Source of the DNA: Macrophomina tecta
Taxonomy: Eukaryota > Ascomycota > Dothideomycetes > Botryosphaeriales > Botryosphaeriaceae
Length of the DNA: 64,000 nt
Direction: 5' to 3'
NCBI GenBank assembly: GCA_024180945.1
Contig: JAKSGN010000041.1
Location: forward strand, 2,604,001-2,668,000
Shown here: one piece after another, positions 25,827 to 33,729 of the stretch
How positions within the stretch are numbered: position 1 is the stretch's first letter
How the letters are laid out: every line of letters starts with the position of its first letter
Translations under genes and position numbers: made by a program
Notes under the pieces: generated by a model
The model's input: only the letters and a program-made list of their open reading frames with translations
Told to the model about the DNA's origin: nothing
Databases searched by the model: none

Positions 25827-27230
25827 TTCTCGTTTATTATCTCTACGCTAATTCTATACTTAGCTATAAGGCGCTCGAGCTTCGAAAGAGTTATAGAGTC
25901 CGGTATAGCTTCTACTTCGCTATTTATTGAGTCGTATAGCTCTCTAGTTTCGCTATTTACAAGCTCCTCATCTAAAGAAAAGCTATTAATAATATTGTTA
26001 GTCTCGATAACTTCTTCATTCCTAGTTATTATACCGAATTATTATAGTTTGTAGGGATACTATCCCGATATGTCTTTGCTACTTTAGTATATCTAGTAGT
26101 TATCATCGTAACAGGCTATCTAGTATAGCGTATCGTAATTATCTTAGCGGGATATAACCGATACTTCGCGCTAGGTGCTCGAGGTCTACTTTCTATTTTT
26201 TTTATTACGAGGGTTCTATGGGTATTTAGGAGAAAAGTACTAGTTACTACCGTAGATTATATAGAGTCGATTCTTATAGTGCTATTTTTGCTCGTCTGTC
26301 TAGTTTAAATTAGGTCCCTTAGGCTTCTTATTATTATTTCGACTATTATTATTGTCCTTCTTAAAATCCTATTGGTTAGCTACGTTAAGGGCTATAGCAT
26401 CTCCTCCTTTAAGGGTTGTTCTTTCGCGGCGAGGCTTCGAGGTATTAGCTTATCGAGAACCTATCTTCTATTCATATATACGACCGTCGATCTAGGACGT
26501 AAGGTCTACTATCTTCTAGAAGATAGACGGGTATTCGTATATAATTATATTCTTCTTAACTTCTTCCTTTAGGCCTTTATAGAAGAGGTCACGGAAAGTC
26601 TCGTCTAACTATTTAAGGTAGGCTATAAGCTATTAAAACTTAGTTGTATAGATAGCTATAGATCCTAGTTATTTAACGGTTATAATATCGTTAGAGGCTT
26701 TATGAACTTTATCTCGATCGTTAAAAGTAGCCCTAAGGTTATCTATGAATCCCGTATAGGTGCCGAAGATTTTCTTAGTCTTTTCCCGTCTCTTCTCGAG
26801 AGAGTATTTATTAGCTAGATAGTCGCGAAGGTATAGTTCTATCTATACCTCTATCATTCCTCGGAGGTAGGTTAATACGAAGAGTACTTCCTCGGCATCG
26901 CTATCGAATTACGCTTAATTAAACTAGAGGTAGCGTTATATCTAGAGTAAGAATAATTAGAGCTTCTTTTTATCTCTATTAAACTTCTCGGGTGCCGCTA
27001 CTTTAACCTTAGTAGCGCTCCGCTTTATCGTATACTCGATTAGTCGAGTATTCTAAGTCTTTAGCTCTTCGATAAGCTATAAGAGCTTAGCTTTAGTAGG
27101 CTCTGTTTACTATATAGGCTAAGCTGGTCCCTAGGCACCCTAAACGTAACCCTCAGCCGGGTCAACCTCTATCTAAGATTCTAGTGCTATTACTATTTCC
27201 TAAACTCGTTAGGGGGTAATACCTTACCCG
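25827..27230 (-). pseudogene. Gypsy A gag (dead)
   Basis: It lies between the 5' LTR leader and the copia insertion, with sense on the minus strand. The segment around 26380-26420 matches, after RIP, the gag region of gypsy C near 31620, and capsid-like sequence covers about 26600-27050. No frame longer than about 60 codons survives. The primer-binding region CTTTAACTACTATCC (27281-27267, minus) precedes it. Confidence 0.75.
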
Positions 27231-27281
27231 ATAAGACTTAATCTTAGAGCCTTCCTCTCCTTGTAAGGATAGTAGTTAAAG

Positions 27282-27770
27282 TATAATAAGCGGGCCTCTA
27301 CCTCTAAGGATCTAAATACCGAAGAGGGAGAAAACCTATCGAGGGGGTTTTTCTTAAGTAGATATAAGAAGAGGGTAAGAGTAAGTTAAATACGTAATAA
27401 GACTAAGTACTACGTGCGAAGGCCGTGTTACTAATAATATACTAGATTGTTATTAAAGTTAACTACGAAGGTTAAAGCTATCTAAAGAGTATAGTTTATA
27501 TATAAGTAGAAAAGTATATATAATCTAGTTTCTAATCCGTCTACTCTATTCCTCGGGAGGGCAGTAACCTTAGGAGTAGATAGAGTAGCTTATCCTACTC
27601 TAGGTACTCTATAGTGTTCCGGTCTGAGTGCCTTCGGAGTAGAGAGAGCACTATCTTAGCATTACGTGTTTTACGTAAGCGCGCGTGGGTCCTTTCCACG
27701 CCGTATCCGAGCTCCCTACTTACTACCTCATCCTGCTGTTCCCTAACCCTGGGGAGGCTGCGCCGTAACA
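27282..27770 (-). repeat. Gypsy A 5' LTR (sense on the minus strand)
   Basis: 489-bp copy of 5422-5910, somewhat less mutated towards its right end, where GC-rich stretches survive (27700-27770). In sense, a TATATAAAC box lies about 36 nt upstream of GTAGTTAA (27467-27460), which is complementary to the primer-binding region. Confidence 0.92.
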
Positions 27771-27775
27771 CTACG

Positions 27776-28358
27776 GCGCGTATTTATTTCTAAGACTTCT
27801 ACGACTCTAGTTCGACTACGGCTGCTAATTCTTAATGGCTACGGTAGCTATATTAGTATAGATTTCTTATAGACCTATAAATAGTATTAGATTAACCTCC
27901 TTTTTTTACCTTCTTATTCTACACACGTTCTATAGTCTCTAGATCTTATAGGCTTCTTAGTCGCTAAGTTAAAGTACCGTCGTTGAATTCTCGAGTTCTC
28001 TATGCTAGACGATGCAACACCTGTTAAGAAGGAACGCTTTATTATCTACTACGAGCACGCTAGGCAGGAAGGCCTTATAGAACGAGTAATTCGAGTAGGC
28101 TAGCGAGCCGCTGGCCTATATCTATTTAATATTGGCTACGTATTATAATCGTTATAAATCTCTTACAGGCCTATTACGCCTCCGACCTAGATCTGGCCTT
28201 ATTCGCCTACAGAGAGCTTCTTTAGAACGCCCTAGAAGCCTTATAATTTCTATTACGCTTAGCAGCAGCTTTAAAAGTTAGAGAAAGTTACGCGTAGGAC
28301 TCGGTTAGTACTCTAGAAAGCAGGTAAGGCGCTTTTAGCTATAAATATAAGGGCTATA
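27776..28358 (+). pseudogene. Fot1/pogo transposase, middle block (dead)
   Basis: Continues the reading of 4664-5421 after the gypsy A insertion. Around 27830 it reads ILNGYGSYISIDFL, the family's LDGHGSH motif with the second catalytic Asp changed to Asn and His to Tyr, both RIP-type changes. The third acidic region reads SLDLIGFL near 27950, then LDDATPVKKERF near 28005, GLIERVIRVG near 28075 and KAGKALLAINIRA near 28320-28355. It ends at CTATA (28354-28358), the duplication of gypsy C, and resumes at 33391. Confidence 0.88.
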
Positions 28359-29154
28359 TGTAACGGCGGCCTCTTCCACTAGGCTTCGGAGTCGCCTAGC
28401 AGGGTCAGGTAGCGGTAAGGTTTACCTTGAAGGACAAGAGAAGGGTAAAGGATTGGAACGATGGGTAGCGATCACGTGACAGGTCGGTGCGCGGTGCGCG
28501 TCAGGCTTGTTACCTCCAATAAGTCTGTATTGGAATCTTGAGTTGACCACGAAGGCCAAAGTACTACCTAATGAGTGTGTTCTATATACTGTAGGAAAGC
28601 TATGACAATCTGGGGATCAGGACGACTGTTGGATCAGTCGTGGTGTTGGATCAATCTGAGAGTTGGATCAGTGCCAAGGCTTCTGATCCTCGAGTGGGCC
28701 TGGTGGGCCCCACGTGACTTGGGCGCTAATGCCCGTTTTCCGGAATCCGACTTCTTCCTTGATGAGCGGACGATATGTCCGCCTTTCTCTTGTTCGTTCT
28801 TCGTGCTCGAAAGTCGGTTTCCCGGGTTCCATCTCCTGCCCTTGGCAAGGGTGTATACTCCTGTACTTACTACCCGGTTTGGCCAAGCGTACTTCCGTGA
28901 CTGATTCTTCCCCTGCGGGATTCTGCCCTTGGTGTGTCGCTGCGCCGCGTGGGCGTCGTTCCCGTGTGGGCTTCTGTTGTTGCCTAGCCTGGGTCCGTAC
29001 GCGCCGTCCTCCCTTGAGGCTGGTTTTCCCGTGCGGGCGCCTTGGTCGTGCGGCTCTGCTGCCCGTGAGGGTTTCTGGCCCCTGCGGTGCCTTTTCCCGT
29101 GCGGGCTCCCAGCCCGCGGGGTCATAAAGCCCTTGTCCCCGGGGGTTCGTAACA
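28359..29154 (-). repeat. Gypsy C 3' LTR (sense on the minus strand)
   Basis: 796 bp, the direct repeat of 32590-33385. It contains a CACGTGA site at 28474-28480, a TATA-like ctatata at 28582-28588, a 17-bp-phased GGATCA array at 28612-28670, and GC-rich quasi-palindromes (CCCGTGCGGG type) from about 28960 to 29150. Open frames of 109 and 137 codons inside the LTR are repeated in the other copy and are not taken as genes. Confidence 0.95.
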
Positions 29155-29171
29155 CTATCCCCCCCTTTAAG
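29155..29171 (-). promoter_or_regulatory. Gypsy C polypurine tract
   Basis: Read on the minus strand this is CTTAAAGGGGGGATAG, directly upstream of the 3' LTR. This is the position and composition of the plus-strand DNA primer. Gypsy A (5911-5925) and gypsy B (22924-22937) have equivalents. Confidence 0.8.
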
Positions 29172-29261
29172 GATCTTCGGCCCGAAGATTTGTCCGTTTG
29201 TCTATATCTTTCTGGGCTTTCTTTGTCTCTTCGTTCCTCTTCGTTGTAAGTGTTTCCCACA

Positions 29262-29498
29262 ATGCCTCCCAAGCGCAAGCGCGACGCACAGCAAGCTGAG
29301 CGTGAGTATCTCGGCGCAAAGATTGATTCTTTGCATGACCTCCTAGGCCTGGATATGCCGATTCCTTGTGCTCGTTGTCTTTTGTTGGAGGAGAAGGGTG
29401 AGGCGGTGGAGTGTCGTATCGCTCCGGGGTATTCGCGTTCTATGTTTTTCTCGAGGTATTCCCTCAAAGCCTCTAGCTCGGTTCGAGAGAGCGAGTAG
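29262..29498 (+). pseudogene. Antisense accessory ORF of gypsy C, truncated and fused to antisense RT
   Basis: ATG 29262 opens MPPKRKRDAQQAEREYLGAK, a basic start followed by a charged helix, then MPIPCARCLLLEEKGE with a CxxC pair. Homology with the gypsy B accessory ORF runs to about residue 58 (RIAPGYSR). From about 29437 the frame reads the opposite strand of the RT and stops at 29498, so the second Cys motif and the coiled region are lost through the pol deletion. It is the only un-RIPed view of the accessory ORF start in this window. Confidence 0.65.
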
Positions 29499-30562
29499 AT
29501 GGGTTTGAATGCGGGGTGCGTCCCCGGGATGAGGGGTATCTCATGATCCCATGGTTGGTGTTTCGGTAACGATCCCTTCCCTCGTTTTTCGCAGAGATCC
29601 GCGAATTCCCAGAAGTCTTCCGGTACGTTCTGCATTTCCGGTAGTGGTGCTGCTTTGTTGGTAGTGGGCCTTACAATTCCGTCAAGGTCTGCGTTAACCT
29701 CGGCTGCCGAAATGCCCTTGTCGTCATGGCTCTTGTACCCGAGGGGACTAGTACCTACTTTGTCCGGGTGGCCGTATCGTCTGTTGAGCCTCTGGGGGCA
29801 GTCTCCTCCGACTGGCTTTGGGCTGTCCTTATCCTTGTCCGTAAGGCCCCGTTTCGTACGAGCAAGAGTCTTCTGCTCGATGTCTTTGCTGGGTCTCACG
29901 TAAATTGTGTAGGCCTTTTCTCCTCGTCTCGTCATGAGTTTCAGCGCTCGATAGCTGATGGTCTTAATGTCTACGGGTACGTTGTTATCCCGCTGTCTTG
30001 GCTCGGAGGTTCCGCTCTGGCTCTCAGGCTCTGGCGCTTCCTTCTGGCTCTGTTGGCTTCTTCTTGCCGTTGCGAGGTGGCGTCTACAGTGTTCGTCAGG
30101 GAACGTGATAGTTTCTGTTCTCCAGCTAATGTGTGGTTCGTGAGTCTTTAGCCACGATATCCCGAGGATGATGTCGTGTCCGGGGATTGTCATTACGTCG
30201 AGGTTGATCCGTTCTCGGTGATTTCCGACGGTGAGGGGTGCTTCCCCTGTCTCGATTCGTATCCAGCCATTTCCGTATTCCGCTGGGGAGCCGTCCACCG
30301 TGCTTAGCCGATAGGGGTGATCCTTGGCCTGCCAGGGTAGTTGGTTCTTGACGATGAACTTAGGGTCGACGAATACGCCTTGTGCGCCGCTGTCGATCAT
30401 AGCCATTGCCTTTTTCCCGCAGAATGTAACTGGGATGTGTAAAAGTCGATATAGGTTTGATCCGGTAGGTATAGTTCCGTTCGCTGTGCGTGTCACCTGG
30501 TTGAGGGACCTGTCTAACGGCCCCTCCTGGGGTCCCTGTCTAGGGGAGCCGTCTAGTTTTTT
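29437..30562 (-). pseudogene. Gypsy C pol remnant: protease and RT start, deleted downstream
   Basis: Open in the -1 frame relative to gag, overlapping the end of gag at the frameshift heptamer. Retropepsin: MAMIDSGAQGVFVDPKF (about 30410-30350) and a C-terminal IILGISWLK flap-region sequence (about 30180). A linker follows, then RT start KPIYSLSRTELEALREYLE (about 29500-29450). Homology to gypsy B ends about 29437; beyond this the frame reads antisense of the accessory ORF and runs into the LTR, ending at 28634. With no RT core, RNase H or integrase, the element cannot move on its own. The protease is probably intact. Confidence 0.85.
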
Positions 30563-32490
30563 GACATAGGTCGTCCCGTCATTTCACAACGGATGTACTC
30601 GTCCCATTCGTTGACTGGGATTGGGGTATCTTTCCATTGCGTCCATTTACCGCGTTTGATCAGTCGCCTCCAGTAGATCCACCCGTTTCGGACCTGATAC
30701 TGGAAGGTAGGCATGTCGTATTTTTCGTAGGGTGTCCATTGCAGGGTGCCCCTGTCCCTGGTTGCCGTGCCGTACTGACAGAGGGTATAGGCCATGTCAC
30801 GGAGGTGTTGTAGGTCTTGCCGTCGTCGTGCCCCCTGTGCCTCGTCCTCTAGCCAAGATGCGAGTTCGTCGGCCGTCTCGAGTGGTGATTCTTTCCAGGG
30901 GTTCCAGGTGTCGTCTTGCCATACGCGTGCATACACCTTTCCTTGCTGTACCTTGTATTGCTGCGTCCCGAGGTCAATTGTGGGGCCTGGAATCCAGGTG
31001 ACCGTGGGTTCTAGGCTGTCGGTGACGCGGCGTGTCTCTCCGTATCGGGTCAGGTGTTCGGTTATTCTCATGAGCATGGCTTCGTCCTGCCATTGCTCGT
31101 TGTCGGTCGTGCTTGACTCTGGGGTGCTGTCGTATAGTTCCCCCGTGTCGCTGTCGACTAGGTCCTCGTCGTTGGGAAAGGCTTCAATGAGCTCTTCCTC
31201 CATTCTCAGGGTCGCATTGACGTGTCGTGGCTCCTTAGGGTACCAGCCTGTGGCGTCCTTGTCGCTCTGGTGAGTAATGCAGTTGTCTTTGTAGCAGGCT
31301 GTCCAGCTGAGCCTCTGATGCTCGGGGCTCTGGCTTTCTTCGCATTGCTTGTCGAGTTCGGCGAAGGGGTTTTCTTGCTTAGTGACCGTAAAGACTTCTC
31401 GGCTTTCCGGTTCTTGCGTCGTGGCCGCGACTTGTTTGTCCTTCTTGAGGCAGTAGTGTGTCTTTTCCCAAGTCTTGCCGCAGTAGACGCATAGTCCTTT
31501 TTCGAACCTTTGTTTTTGCTCTGGGGTCCATTCTTTGCGTCGTTTTCCCTTGTAGCCGTTTCCCCTATAGTGGTTGTCCCTTTTTGGTGGGTCGTTCCGG
31601 CGGTTGATGTTGTCTAGCTCCATGGCATCTCCTCCTTCCTGAGTGTGTCTGGGGCGCGCTGGGCGCGAAGTGTTGGCTCCGTAGTTTGCCTTGTACTTCT
31701 CGGATTGGCGCTCGAAGAGGCGGTTGTCGCATTTAATGGCTAGCTTGATGAGCTCGTCCAGGGTCTTGGGATCGTCTTGTGTCATGAGTTGGTCTTTGAC
31801 CCTTTCCTTGAGTCCTCGGTAGTAGTGGTCCATGAGGGCGCGGTCGGACCAGTCGTCTAGGTACGCTGCGGTCTTCTGGAATTCTGTGGTGTAGTCCGCT
31901 ACTGAGGTCTTCTGGTGGATGTTCATGACGGCTCGTCGGGCCTTGTTAACCTCGTCGAGGTCTCCGAAGCTTTGCTTGATTTGAGTCACGAAGTGCTTGT
32001 AGCTACCAAAGACTTTCTTGGTGTCCTCCTTGCGTGCTTCTGGTTCTTTCTCCATTCGGTCTCTGAGGTAGGGCTCGAACCACTGTGCCGCAATGTCACG
32101 GAGGTAGGTGGCTGCGAACATTACCTTTTTGTCGTCGGTGGGGAAGTCTCTGGAGTTGAAGAAGAAGTATAGGTCGAGTTGCGAGAGGAAGGTCTGGAGC
32201 TTCTTTCGGTTGCCGTAGAATAGATCTGGCTTAGCCGTCTTCGTGCTTCTGTCAGGAGGTTGAGTCGTTGTTGATGCCGGAGTGTGAGCGGGTGCCGGGG
32301 TAGGGGTTGTCGGAATGGCTTGGTTGCGAAGTTCGCCTATTTGTCGATGGAGCTGGGTGTTCTCGTTGGTCTGCTCCTGGAGTTGTCCACGTAGTTCGCC
32401 GATCTGGCCTTGCATGTCTTGAATGACCTGAAAGAGGTCGGCCATAGTTGGCTGTGGGGGACCGTTGTTGTTCATGTCGACGTCGTTCAT
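30553..32490 (-). CDS. Gypsy C gag polyprotein (intact, 645 aa)
   Basis: ATG 32490, about 100 nt after the 5' LTR, through TAG 30555-30553. It is the structural protein of the virus-like particle. About residues 18-50 form a heptad-like coiled coil (VIQDMQGQIGELRGQLQEQTNENTQLHRQ region). A Pro/Thr-rich linker follows, then a capsid region of the retrotransposon-gag type (about residues 85-270; KLQTFLSQLDLYF, WFEPYL). A zinc-knuckle-like motif sits near 345-360 (CVYCGKTWEKTHYC). Here the zinc His is three residues later than in the canonical CX2CX4HX4C. The C-terminal third is acidic and Trp-rich. No stop codons; composition is GC-rich like host genes. The same gene is dead in gypsy B. Confidence 0.93.
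   Translation of the reverse strand: MNDVDMNNNGPPQPTMADLFQVIQDMQGQIGELRGQLQEQTNENTQLHRQIGELRNQAIPTTPTPAPAHTPASTTTQPPDRSTKTAKPDLFYGNRKKLQTFLSQLDLYFFFNSRDFPTDDKKVMFAATYLRDIAAQWFEPYLRDRMEKEPEARKEDTKKVFGSYKHFVTQIKQSFGDLDEVNKARRAVMNIHQKTSVADYTTEFQKTAAYLDDWSDRALMDHYYRGLKERVKDQLMTQDDPKTLDELIKLAIKCDNRLFERQSEKYKANYGANTSRPARPRHTQEGGDAMELDNINRRNDPPKRDNHYRGNGYKGKRRKEWTPEQKQRFEKGLCVYCGKTWEKTHYCLKKDKQVAATTQEPESREVFTVTKQENPFAELDKQCEESQSPEHQRLSWTACYKDNCITHQSDKDATGWYPKEPRHVNATLRMEEELIEAFPNDEDLVDSDTGELYDSTPESSTTDNEQWQDEAMLMRITEHLTRYGETRRVTDSLEPTVTWIPGPTIDLGTQQYKVQQGKVYARVWQDDTWNPWKESPLETADELASWLEDEAQGARRRQDLQHLRDMAYTLCQYGTATRDRGTLQWTPYEKYDMPTFQYQVRNGWIYWRRLIKRGKWTQWKDTPIPVNEWDEYIRCEMTGRPMSKN
30556..30562 (-). 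promoter_or_regulatory. -1 ribosomal frameshift heptamer A-AAA-AAC
   Basis: In the gag frame the last codons read TCA AAA AAC TAG. The heptamer is placed exactly as -1 slippage requires, immediately before the stop, and a -1 shift continues CTA GAC GGC into the open protease frame. Four bases downstream, CGGCTCCCCT (from about 30551) can pair with AGGGGCCG (about 30510-30517) as a GC-rich bulged stem. Gypsy B keeps the same heptamer at 18188-18194. Slippage itself is inferred. Confidence 0.75.
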
Positions 32491-32574
32491 TGTGTTGCTT
32501 AGTTAGCGTCAAGTGTCGGGTGATACTACCTTGTTGTTGAGTGTTCCTCTCCTCGGAACTGCCTTCCCTTGCAA

Positions 32575-32589
32575 GGATGGTGGTCAAAG
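32575..32589 (-). promoter_or_regulatory. Gypsy C primer-binding region (possible self-priming site)
   Basis: The first bases after the 5' LTR in sense are CTTTGACCACCATCC. They do not start with TGG as a tRNA 3'-end site would. TTGACCAC is complementary to GTGGTCAA in the same LTR (32781-32774 in sense), about 38 nt below a TATATAG box, where transcription could start. The arrangement resembles self-priming in Tf1/sushi elements. The region is shared, after RIP, by gypsy A and B. Confidence 0.5.
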
Positions 32590-33385
32590 TGTAACGGCGG
32601 CCTCTTCCACTAGGCTTCGGAGTCGCCTAGCAGGGTCAGGTAGCGGTAAGGTTTACCTTGAAGGACAAGAGAAGGGTAAAGGATTGGAACGATGGGTAGC
32701 GATCACGTGACAGGTCGGTGCGCGGTGCGCGTCAGGCTTGTTACCTCCAATAAGTCTGTATTGGAATCTTGAGTTGACCACGAAGGCCAAAGTACTACCT
32801 AATGAGTGTGTTCTATATACTGTAGGAAAGCTATGACAATCTGGGGATCAGGACGACTGTTGGATCAGTCGTGGTGTTGGATCAATCTGAGAGTTGGATC
32901 AGTGCCAAGGCTTCTGATCCTCGAGTGGGCCTGGTGGGCCCCACGTGACTTGGGCGCTAATGCCCGTTTTCCGGAATCCGACTTCTTCCTTGATGAGCGG
33001 ACGATATGTCCGCCTTTCTCTTGTTCGTTCTTCGTGCTCGAAAGTCGGTTTCCCGGGTTCCATCTCCTGCCCTTGGCAAGGGTGTATACTCCTGTACTTA
33101 CTACCCGGTTTGGCCAAGCGTACTTCCGTGACTGATTCTTCCCCTGCGGGATTCTGCCCTTGGTGTGTCGCTGCGCCGCGTGGGCGTCGTTCCCGTGTGG
33201 GCTTCTGTTGTTGCCTAGCCTGGGTCCGTACGCGCCGTCCTCCCTTGAGGCTGGTTTTCCCGTGCGGGCGCCTTGGTCGTGCGGCTCTGCTGCCCGTGAG
33301 GGTTTCTGGCCCCTGCGGTGCCTTTTCCCGTGCGGGCTCCCAGCCCGCGGGGTCATAAAGCCCTTGTCCCCGGGGGTTCGTAACA
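32590..33385 (-). repeat. Gypsy C 5' LTR (sense on the minus strand)
   Basis: 796-bp direct repeat of 28359-29154, no difference seen. It should hold the element's promoter, with the GGATCA array (32843-32901) and the TATA-like box (about 32813-32819) upstream of the inferred start. Confidence 0.95.
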
Positions 33386-33390
33386 CTATA

Positions 33391-33639
33391 GCGCTCGAGG
33401 GAGAGAATTCTAGGTTAAAATACCAACTTAGTATTACTCAGTCGAAAAAGCCTCGTAAACGCGTCCAGATAGACCCTAATCAACGATTTGCAGATATTGA
33501 GAATATTACGAGTATAATTAATTAATCAGCAGCTAAGCAGGCTTAGTAGAGCACGAATATTAAGGAAGAAGCTGCTATAGCAGTTATAGCTACTATAATT
33601 CTCGAATCTATGTATAATACGTGGCAATTATCTCTGTAG
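33391..33639 (+). pseudogene. Fot1/pogo transposase, C-terminal block (dead)
   Basis: Resumes after gypsy C. ALEGENSRLKYQLSITQ and KKPRKRVQIDPNQRFADIEN match the basic C-terminal tail usual in Fot1-type transposases. RIP-type stops follow (about 33523 onward), and the frame ends TWQLSL then TAG near 33637-33639, about 40 bp before the right inverted repeat. Confidence 0.88.
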
Positions 33640-33679
33640 ATTATTAAGTTTTGTTGATTTTTTGTATAGTAGCAGTTTT

Positions 33680-33729
33680 GGTGGGGGTGCGCAGGAACCC
33701 CCTCTGCGCAGAAACTATATAGCCGAGCT
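33680..33729 (-). repeat. Right terminal inverted repeat of the Fot1-like element
   Basis: Inverse of 4561-4609 with one extra G, followed by TA at 33730-33731. It marks the sharp right edge of the nest; composition returns to host level immediately. Confidence 0.95.

Larger units (their letters stand above)
5422..27770 (-). mobile_element. Gypsy A: Ty3/gypsy chromovirus, RIP-degraded, split by a copia element
   Basis: It is bounded by 489-bp LTRs (5422-5910 and 27282-27770) and the duplication CTACG (5417-5421, 27771-27775). Sense is on the minus strand: 5' LTR at the right, then gag (25827 to about 27230), the copia insertion, protease, reverse transcriptase, integrase and chromodomain (about 11267 down to 6700), then an antisense accessory ORF and the 3' LTR at the left. 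Without the copia insert it is 7,795 bp. Stops and A/T-rich codons occur throughout, and the LTR copies differ by transitions, as expected if RIP hit them after insertion. The LTR termini read TATAA..GTAATA on the left and TATAA..GTAACA on the right, so the original TG..CA ends are partly mutated. Confidence 0.93.
28359..33385 (-). mobile_element. Gypsy C: recent, un-RIPed chromovirus with a large pol deletion
   Basis: Bounded by two 796-bp LTRs (28359-29154 and 32590-33385) with TGTAAC..GTAACA ends and the duplication CTATA (28354-28358, 33386-33390). The LTRs look identical by eye over their full length. Sense is on the minus strand: 5' LTR at the right, primer-binding region, intact gag, protease and the first part of RT; then a junction near 29437 joins RT to the antisense accessory ORF. 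Compared with its 8,343-bp relative gypsy B, this copy is 5,027 bp and lacks most of RT, RNase H, integrase and the chromodomain. GC-rich composition and absence of stops in gag show that it has not been through RIP. Confidence 0.95.
4561..33729 (+). mobile_element. Fot1/pogo-type DNA transposon (TcMar superfamily), outer shell of a five-element nest
   Basis: The outer borders are matching inverted repeats (4561-4609 and 33680-33729) flanked by TA dinucleotides (4559-4560, 33730-33731), the target duplication of Tc1/mariner-pogo elements. Between them lie three blocks of a Fot1-type transposase in the same strand and order (4664-5421, 27776-28358, 33391-33639), separated by two retrotransposon insertions. 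Removing gypsy A and gypsy C, each with one copy of its 5-bp duplication, leaves 1,783 bp, the usual size of Fot1-like elements. The transposase has many TAG/TAA codons at former Gln/Trp positions, so the copy is dead. It must be the oldest member of the nest. Confidence 0.93.

Noticed and set aside
28714..29127. 137-codon frame, also at 32945-33358
   Set aside because: Lies in the gypsy C LTRs, which is why it occurs twice; no protein motif.
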